Source of the DNA: Dryococelus australis
Taxonomy: Eukaryota > Arthropoda > Insecta > Phasmatodea > Phasmatidae
Length of the DNA: 64,000 nt
Assembly: GCA_029891345.1 (NCBI GenBank)
Contig: CM057006.1
Coordinates: forward strand, 44,812,556-44,876,555
Direction: 5' to 3'
Shown: positions 56,866 to 64,000 of the stretch, one piece after another
Numbering within the stretch: the first letter of the stretch is position 1
Layout of the letters: every line of letters begins with the position of its first letter
Notes under the pieces: generated by a model
The model's input: the letters and a program-made list of their open reading frames with translations, nothing else
Database searches by the model: none
What the model was told of the DNA's origin: nothing
Translations under genes and position numbers: made by a program

Positions 56866-59110
56866 CTTCGGTTGTTTAGGGACATTTTTGAAACTACGAT
56901 TATGCTTCTCTAGCAATGTAGACTACCCTGCATAAAAAAACAAATTATGAACTATTATCAAGTAATTATGGCGTAATTAGTGCAAATTAGCGCACAGCAT
57001 CATCTTAAAATTATCATTAGATCCTTGCAGTTTCACAATTACAATTCAACGTGTGGATAAAATTTGGCGACAACATTTAAAGGCATTTGTAAAATGTAAA
57101 TGTGCTACGATAAGTAATGTATACTGACATAGCCTTAAGGTCAGGTTTCTGGTCTCGGGAGGCTCCTGATTCCGAAGCAACTATTTCCTTCTACTACTGG
57201 GATCCTGCCCGCTCATAAAATCAGGTCACTCCACCGTACCTGTCGCCACCAGTGTTTCCTCTGGAACAGAGAGATGTTCGTGACAGTGAATACTCGCTCT
57301 TTATTAGCGCACGGTTGTCCGGAATTGCTCGCGGATCCCACGTACATGCATTCGCACGGAATAAACCGCGGCATTATGTGGGGCGAGTAAGAAGAGGGGG
57401 GGGGGGGAGGCGAGTATTTGATTCGGAGTTTTTACATTTATTCCTCGTGCCTGTAGGTACAAAAGCCACCAAGGTTGAGCAGTTCATGATCGAATGTATA
57501 CCGTTATGGGCCATAGAAACCTTAAAATCTAGGTTATACGTCAAGTTCTCGTTAAGTGAATACCACGTATGACAATGTATTCAAATTGCACTTATTATCA
57601 CGATTAAATATGCACCTTAGTTAAAATTTGTTTTGGAAATTTGCCGATTCCGAAAAAATGACAATACCTGGGGGTTCGGAGATCACATTCTACGAAGTCG
57701 CACGGACAATATTATCAACTCAGTTAATGTGACTTCAGATTTATTTATTTCCCAGGGGTGTGGATGAGTGAGGATGAGAAAGAGATTGAAGCAATATCAA
57801 TCGTGGAATGAGGTAGCAAATGACTCTCGGAACATTGCTTTCCACTGTTCTTTCTCTTCCTTTCAGGAATAAAAATGTAAGTCCTCAAGATAATTTTTTT
57901 TTTTTTTTAACTCCATCTGCCACATTCCGCGAGATTACTTCTTACCTGACATAGCACAGATCGTACAACTTCAAGACTTTAGTCATTAATCAAAAAATGC
58001 TTCTTTACCAAAAATTTTCCCTTTCCATTATTACGTTTTTATGTTGTATCTTAAGGACATTTTCAAGGGAAAGAGTACTTACTTTTCAATTTTAAAATAG
58101 TATTTATGTTCCCGCTAGTTTCAGGAAACACATTTGACGGGTTAAAGTCATTGGTGCATTTTTGTTAGAAAACAAACTTTTAGCCCTGAAATACAGTCTA
58201 ACCACTAATGACCACGTTGTGGACGAGACGTTAAGTCCTACTTGCCTTACTTAATTTGTAGTACAAACAAACATTACTTGGCTGTTATCATGCTATTATG
58301 ACGTAAGTAGTTACATCGCTAGTAAAATTGATTAAAAATTACAATTTCGTGTTTGTTGGATAGCTCACAAACAAAAAAAATCTTCCATAATTTTTACAGG
58401 ATAAAAATTAAATTTTGAAGGTAGTTAGAAATATTCGACATACTGTGGGGGAAAAACAGAAATTCTTATTTTACTTGATACAAACTTGTTTAAATTTTCA
58501 GTTTTTATTTGCGTAGAAAGGCAAATATGTTTTAATTAATATTTTTATTTGCCTGTTTTTGTACCATAGTTAATTCTAAAGATATTCATGAATGAAATTA
58601 TTTCCTCAGATGACATGAAAAACAAAAGCATGACATCACAAGTATTAAAACTGGAAACTCACGTACGTTTTTGAACCAAATGTAAATTATTTTGAAATGA
58701 TAGTTCGTTATGAATTGTATTAGAAAAACAAAGTAGCATGCACCAGAAACACACATAGATACAGCAAGTCGTTGTCGGTCGGAACATACACGATGTATTT
58801 CGTAAAAAAAAAAAACCAGACGAACTCCGGCGGGATATCCTTTACGAAAAAAAAAAAAAAAAAACTAAAATATCTGTATTCACGGTTCTCCTAAAGTGAT
58901 TAGTAAGAGAGTTATGAATCCCCAAAAAATCTAATTTAAAAATGCTTTTCATACAAGGTATCAGAAACTACTTGTGATTAAGCAAAAAATCGGTGAATGG
59001 GATTTTGTAGAACGGAGATATGGCACGTCTGAACACCCGATTTGCAGTATCACACCCCTTAGCCGCGGAAATAAAGATAGGCATCCTATTTTTGGATGAA
59101 ACTTTGTAGA
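56866..59110. other. unannotated intergenic DNA
   Basis: A G run near 57396-57407, T and A runs near 57894-57909 and 58844-58863. The 106-codon frame at 57252-57572 has no motif I recognise. Near 58210 GTTGTGGACGAGACGTTAAG recalls a SINE tail but is too short to call. Confidence 0.4.
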
Positions 59111-59510
59111 ACAAGTTCACTGTAAAATGACATTTTTGAAATCCCTGATTAAGATATACTTGTATATACGTTGTGTATTTCTCCGCCTTATGCAAAATTA
59201 ACATTGCTATGGGCCTCATCACTTTGGTGATGCGTCGGTCAAATGAAACTGTGAAATTATTGGGAAAGCAAATACTTCAGAAATCTGCTAATTTTTACAC
59301 TTCCATACATTAAAAAAACGGGAAACGAAAGAAATAATTTTAAGCTATCACAAATGGTTACCTAGCACTTTTTATTCGATGTAAAGATATGGAACTACTT
59401 CCTATCCATCGTTGCCAACTTTACTGGACGCATGTCACTTGGTGCGCCCATTAAAATAGGTTCATATCTAAGGTTCATATCTAAAGTGCTCACTTTATCG
59501 TGAACAGCCT
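59111..59510 (+). mobile_element. family A MITE, complete
   Basis: Left end AACAAGTTCACTGTAAAATG, right end AGTGCTCACTTTATCGTGAA then CAGCCT. Interior A marks present: GAAACTGTGAAATTATTGGG, TTTACTGGACGCATGTCACT. Near the right end AGGTTCATATCTA is duplicated in tandem. Confidence 0.85.
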
Positions 59511-59712
59511 TTAACATTATGAAGTACCGGTACGCGGTTTTTTCAAAGCCATCTTATGAATCAGCACGTGTAAATTAACAAACAGTGTCGTCTTGTCGGA
59601 ACACTCTCAGTTGAACAGTTTTCGAGAGAAGTCCATGTGTAACTCTCATAACATAATGTCACTTGCTTGATAAGTAGGCAACACACACGTTCTCAGAAAG
59701 GCATTTTTATCA

Positions 59713-60137
59713 TACATTCACGATTACCTCACACTTTTTTGAATCCCTGCTAAAGTTCTACTTCCAGGATATTCCTCCGCCTCGTGCAAACTAAGCGTAA
59801 CTAAGTCTGGGAGATTACACCAAAGGACAACACACCGAATTACTGCGCACTCATGTGTAATAATATTTTGCATGAGAACTATTTCTTATTAGGCGCTACC
59901 AACCCACGGGTTTTCTCGCTGTTTTTACTCCTATTTATTATAAATTAGTTACTCTAATTTGCAAATAAAATATACGTAAGACTTCAATTGAACGGAAAAT
60001 TACGTTATTTTATGTTAATAGAGGTATAAAACGTTTGTGATACATGACTTATTTAGGAAATAACTAAACACGTCGTACATGGGGTAATTTTTCAAAGGTC
60101 TGATTAAAAAAGTGTGAAGAAACCGTGAATAGACTAT
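59713..60137 (+). mobile_element. family E MITE, complete
   Basis: Left end ACATTCACGATTACCTCACA, then GAATCCCTGCTAAAGTTCTA. Right end GTGTGAAGAAACCGTGAATA then GACTATA. Interior E marks: GGATATTCCTCCGCCTCGTG, AACCCACGGGTTTTCTCGCT, TTTTTCAAAGGTCTGATT. It lies 200 bp from an A copy. Confidence 0.88.
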
Positions 60138-60295
60138 AATAAGGATTTTGTGGGTGCGCAAAGCTCCCTTGAAAATCGGAATAGTCAATAGATACCTGAC
60201 AATTAATATAAATTACATAATATAAGACTATCCAAATGTAATGAACATTTATAGTTATACACAGATATGTCATGTTATTCAATTGAATCACTTAT

Positions 60296-60491
60296 TGTAA
60301 AAAGGGACCCAAGCGTCACAGATAGCCGTTTTGAGTTAAGTGTGGTTTCATGAACTAGAAGGGTAGATCTACATTTTAGTGTTAAAACAGTCCCGAATAC
60401 ACTGGAAGAACACTATGTAAAGAAGTAACACATATTTTGATTCAGTGTAAAAAGTGACCCATGTCCTGGACTTGGGGTACCTTTTAACACT
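60296..60491. repeat. GTAAAAAGGGACCC-type motifs, one as a hairpin
   Basis: TGTAAAAAGGGACCC at 60296-60310 and AGTGTAAAAAGTGACCC at 60444-60460 are facing GGGGTACCTTTTAACACT at 60474-60491, which gives a hairpin of about 17 bp arms. A further direct copy, GTAAAAAGGTACCC, lies at 62851-62864 beyond the pseudogene. The motif thus brackets the coding remnant and may mark the ends or promoter of its element. Confidence 0.5.
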
Positions 60492-60673
60492 ATACGATTG
60501 ATAACCATGTTAGGCAAACTTTTACACTACACTATTGCTAACCATGTTGGACAAGCAGTCTTGAGATGTTAATGAAACAGCTGATAGGTACACGAAGTTT
60601 GGTTTTGAGCAAATAGTGGAGTGTTTTCATAAGTGTAAAGTTGTGGTAAAAGAACATTAAGTGTGATTTAAAT

Positions 60674-62651
60674 ATGAGTGGGACGGACACAGAAATGCCA
60701 CCAAAAAGCGGAAGGAAGGAATACGTGATCCAGACAGTTTCAATGAAATATTATTAAGAAAGCCAGAGTTGCAGGGAAAGAATACATTGACCATGGAGGA
60801 AAAAGCAATGAGCTTGAGCTATTCAAGAACCAGTGTTGTAAATTAATATTGTTGAAGATGTAAACATTTGCCTAAAGAAATTTCGAGGTTATTTTATAGC
60901 ACACATGCTATTAAACCAGATAATTTATGCTTCGTTCTAAGTTGCCAGTCCTCTGCTGTTAAATGTTTACATGTTTCACATTATGAAACATAAGAGTTGG
61001 TTAATTCATATTGTATGTTTGTTTGATCAAGTGTCCCAAGAAATGCTTCAACCGGTTTGATGAGATTGACCGAGTTCAGTGTTTGAGGTTTTGTACACAA
61101 TGAACACAAAGGATGAGAAAGCTCTACATCCGTAGAGAATGGTAGAAATTAGAGAATGGAAACGCCAAAGGAAGAAGACAGAATATTCTGTTGAAAAACA
61201 GAGGACATTCAAGTACCATGTTCTTCTCAAGGACAAAAAGATTGAGGTATGTAGGGCTGCTTTCTTCCGATTGTACGATGTAACTTATAAAAGGGTAAGG
61301 CGTATTCGCAAATTACTTGTGGAGTGAAAGTCACCACCCGATAAGCGCGGCAAACACCCCCTTGCGCATTAAAAAAAAGGTGGATATGAACTTCTTCAGA
61401 TTCATCAACACGTCGCCTCATTCCCAGTTAAGGAAGCACATTACACATCACGCAGTTACAAATATCTCTCTGCAGAACTGTTGGTTGCAAAAATGTACAG
61501 CATGTTCAAAACAAATTACCCAAAAATCACTGTCAAATACAGCTTTTACCTAAAGTACATTAACGAGAACTTTAGTCTACGGATTGGGAGGCCGCAGGTA
61601 GATACTTGCAGGTTTTTGTGAGTTGAAAAAAAAAAATCATAAATAACACATCCCTAGATGACACAGTGAAACGGGTTGCTACAGCTGAGTTGATAGTTCA
61701 TCTAAGCAGAGCCAAAAAGTTTTGTAGCTTGATGAGAAACTCAGAGCAGCTATCAAAGTCTTCTGATAAGGTTCTAGGATTAGTGTTTTATTTTATGCAG
61801 AATTTAGAACTTCCTAAAATCCCAGTACAGGAAATTTTCTACCCGATGCAACTTAATGTCAACGTTTTTTGTGTATACAATATGAGAAGTAGGCTGGCAC
61901 ATTACTATGTCTATCATGAAGGAGAAGCCCACAAGGGACCTAATGATGTAGCCTCAATGTTATTGGACTATATCAAGGAGAACGTCCCTCTTTCGGTCAA
62001 AGAACTTCATTCGTTTGCAGATAGCTGTCCAGGACAGAATAAAACCACATACTTGTTGATACTCGTAGATTTAAAATTGTGAGTAAGTATTCTCCTATAC
62101 GAGGACACTCGTACCTCCCTTGTGAAAGGAAGTTCAGCGTCATTAAACGCCCTATTAGAAGATTTGGCCGGATATACACACTAAAAGAGATATGTGAACT
62201 TATCTGCAATTCATCCAGCAAGTCACCCAATACTGCCACTCTGTTCAATGAACAACAAAACCTAGTGATCCTAGTTTTTAAAAAGTAGTGGATATTGTAC
62301 TACAAACGAAGTGTAGTATCACTGGAAACCAGGTAACTTGATCGTGAATCAAGAGAGGCCTTCAACATTTCTAAATATCATAAATTTGAGTACTCTTCGG
62401 AGAAGAAAGGTGTTGTGAAAGCCAGTGAATGGTTCGGTGGTCTTGTTTCCCATACGTTTGTGCTGGGAAAGATACCTGATGTCAGTTTGTCACCCATTTC
62501 TGCATATCCAACTCGACGAGTACCTAACAAAAAACCAAAGGTAGAGGACTTGAAAAAGGTATGCTTTTATATACCGGAGGAGTGCAGGGATTTCTACAGT
62601 AGGTTAACAGTGTGGTCAACAGTTGCTGCAGATGACACAGCCGATGACTAA
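60674..62651 (+). pseudogene. decayed DUF7869-like gene (insect CPGQN/IRGHSYL family)
   Basis: Plus-strand blocks are collinear with a large family of insect and Hydra proteins of unknown function, probably transposon-derived, that end in what I recall as the DUF7869 domain. Blocks: KARVAGKEYIDHGGK near 60760; CPKKCFNRFDEIDRVQ at 61032-61079, Cys cluster; FKYHVLLKDKKIEVCRAAFF near 61210-61270; RVRRIRKLLVE; DKRGKHPLAH near 61340; HYTSRSYKYLSAELLVAKMY near 61440-61500; 61666-62082 with LAHYYVYHEGEAHKGPNDVA and SFADSCPGQNKTTYLLILV, the acidic core motif; PIRGHSYLPCERKFSVI near 62095-62145; 62289-62651 with SEWFGGLVSHTFVLGK. Stops and shifts at several joints. A ~190-bp non-matching stretch at 60838-61031 begins GTAAAT and ends AAG, so it may be an intron or insertion. 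Otherwise intronless. Confidence 0.7.
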
Positions 62652-63199
62652 ATAACCTGATCGACTGTTGGTGCGGATGACGGAGTCACCTAATGATTTT
62701 GTTATTTTTATCATGGAAACAGGCGTAACATGTTAACGTGATATCGTTGTGTTTATTATGTATTTATACATCAATTGCAACTTATATTATGTAAATATAC
62801 TATTACTGTGCAAGTTACAGCTGACAATTTTATTTCACATCCCATCTGTAGTAAAAAGGTACCCGAATCCAACACACTATAATTAATTTTTCCTGTTGAT
62901 ATTACGCAATTTGTAACCCTCAAAAGACTATACATCATCAACATGTACTATTGAGAGTTACCACAGAATTTTCGTTTATCACAGCCCAACAGTTTCCTTC
63001 CAAATTATTATTATTTTTTTCATTTTACTCCATACTTTATAAATGGCACTCAGGTCCCTTTTTACATTATGCGGTTCAATTATATAATGCAAAACCAGTA
63101 TGTTGTTCTTTTTTTTCTCATATTCATATTGTCCGTGGCAGACTACTAGCAACCAGTTATACGGCTTCATTACCTTGAAATAAGAGGAAAAACTTTGAC
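62652..63199. other. unannotated AT-rich DNA
   Basis: Contains the direct GTAAAAAGGTACCC motif at 62851-62864. No gene seen. Confidence 0.4.
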
Positions 63200-63575
63200 A
63201 AGAAATGTGTAGAACGTAATAATAACATTTTAAAATAATTATAATTTAAGTATTCTTCTACTGAATAAAACGAATGTTCTGTAAAAAATTCCTTCATCTC
63301 CATTGTAAAGAGTTCTGAGTTTGAGGCACAAATTTCTTGTAAATGTTGAGGAAGTTTGTTGAGAAGCTGACTACGAGATTAGGATTTGGTACCAATGTTT
63401 AACTGACTAATGGTAAGTGAATATGATATTTTTATTCTGGTGTCATGTCTGTGATAAGATGCATTTTTTTCTGAAGTAGATTATTGTTCTTAGAAGTGAA
63501 TGCATGCAATGAGGACATGCACTCACATGCAAATGGTAAAATCTTTGTGCTCTTGAAAAGGAGTCTACATGAATC
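63200..63575 (-). pseudogene. non-LTR retrotransposon (LINE) RT, C-terminal fragment
   Basis: Minus-strand pieces in order: STKILPFACECMSSLHAF; a short stretch with YHRHDTRIKISYSL; then SQLLNKLPQHLQEICASNSE and LFTMEMKEFFTEHSFYSVEE-YL. The arrangement of an LPxxxxxE segment, HxTRxK, LYNxLPxxI-type and FKxxLxxFLxxxxFYSxEEYL is the usual C-terminal end of arthropod LINE reverse transcriptases. At least two shifts break it. The catalytic YADD part is not present. It is cut by the Helitron end that follows. Confidence 0.75.
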
Positions 63576-63606
63576 TTTTTTTTTGTCATAAAGCTTTATT
63601 AAAATA

Positions 63607-63870
63607 CTAGCTTTTACCGGCTGCTTCGCGCGCGTATTTATAGGGGCTAAATAATGAAGTTTTTTGACACTAAGCTTCGTCGTGTTACATATTCGCGGTG
63701 CATCTAAATTTCGATCGCATGATATTTTTGTAAAGTTATTAAAATAAAGCCCACCATAATTTCATTAAAGGTTTTATGTTTAAAATGCTAATATTCTTCC
63801 TTTAAGGTTTACTGGAGTTATTAAATTACACCCTGCCATTGCTTCGCACATGTTTTATGTTAGCATGATA
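63607..63870 (-). mobile_element. Helitron 3' end, truncated
   Basis: On the minus strand it ends ACGCGCGCGAAGCAGCCGG-TAAAAGCTAG with T next. CTAG is the CTRR terminus, and the GC-rich sequence just before can form the expected hairpin. A second, related motif (ATGTGCGAAGCAATGGC) lies near 63835-63851. It is oriented like the Helitron piece at 55.5-56.1 kb, of which it may be the opposite end type. Confidence 0.65.
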
Positions 63871-63944
63871 TTTAGGACTTTGAATTGATCTAGCCACTTT
63901 TTTTATTGGGTTCTGTAGCCCCTGACCAGCTGCAGCCCGATTGT

Positions 63945-63985
63945 TGGGAGTTCTAGCCACTGAGCTGCCACGGCCCCACTATTAG
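63945..63985 (-). repeat. tRNA-derived SINE, head fragment
   Basis: On the minus strand GTGGGGCCGTGGCAGCTCAG then TGGCTAGA matches the SINE A-box head. A second, weaker trace lies before it. It is cut by the end of the window or diverged. Confidence 0.55.
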
Positions 63986-64000
63986 GTTCTATACCCACTG

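Noticed and set aside
57252-57572. 106-codon plus frame
   Set aside because: Contains a poly(G) run and no recognisable motif or conserved context.

Overview
This window is animal nuclear DNA, most likely from an insect or other arthropod with a large, repeat-rich genome. It is AT-rich, has almost no long open frames, and contains no bacterial operons, rRNA or CRISPR arrays. Three things point to an arthropod: a short (CCTAA)4 block (the TTAGG telomere unit) at 46391-46410; a tRNA-derived SINE family with A-box and B-box heads; and the mix of Polinton, Helitron, hAT, Tc1/mariner, piggyBac-like, Harbinger-like, gypsy and LINE remnants. I cannot name the species from the sequence.

The commonest structure is a superfamily of short inverted-repeat elements (MITEs), about 20 copies and roughly a tenth of the window. 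One lineage has ends reading GGCTGTTCACGGTAAAGTGA and comes in three internal forms: long A of about 400-420 bp, and short B and C of about 215-250 bp. A sister lineage, E, has ends containing TTCACGGTTACTTCGCACTT. Other short elements show diagnostic target duplications: two hAT-like (one with a perfect 8-bp duplication), two piggyBac-like (TTAA ends), one further TTAA-flanked element, one Harbinger-like (TTA duplication), and one or two more with long terminal inverted repeats.

Layout. 0-8 kb: SINE, MITEs and unique DNA. 9-10.2 kb: simple DNA rich in TGACCTTGA motifs. 10.9-11.4 kb: a broken acidic reading frame on the minus strand. 13-14.8 kb: a decayed hAT transposase (minus). 15-27 kb: SINEs, MITEs and unannotated DNA. 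28.2-32.0 kb: a very AT-rich Polinton (Maverick) remnant with a broken protein-primed DNA polymerase B, a penton-like minor capsid frame on the other strand, a major capsid fragment and a small intact frame. 32.7-36 kb: MITE cluster. 36.66-37.22 kb: internally deleted Tc1 element. 42.6-44.25 kb: gypsy pol remnant (minus), with its integrase piece repeated in inverted orientation at 44.37-44.66 kb. 45.4-50.3 kb: MITEs and SINEs. 52.5-53.1 kb: mariner remnant. 53.3-54.5 kb: the best candidate host coding sequence, an apparent last exon of a Gln/Asn/Pro-rich protein with a poly(A) signal. 55.5-56.1 kb: Helitron remnant (minus). 60.7-62.65 kb: decayed gene of the insect family with CPGQN and IRGHSYL motifs (DUF7869-like). 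63.2-64 kb: LINE fragment, Helitron 3' end and SINE head, all minus.

The pieces do not form a pathway. Apart from the 53.3 kb exon, the coding matter is the debris of mobile elements, most of it broken by stops and frameshifts. The Tc1 fragment and the 87-aa Polinton frame are short but uninterrupted.
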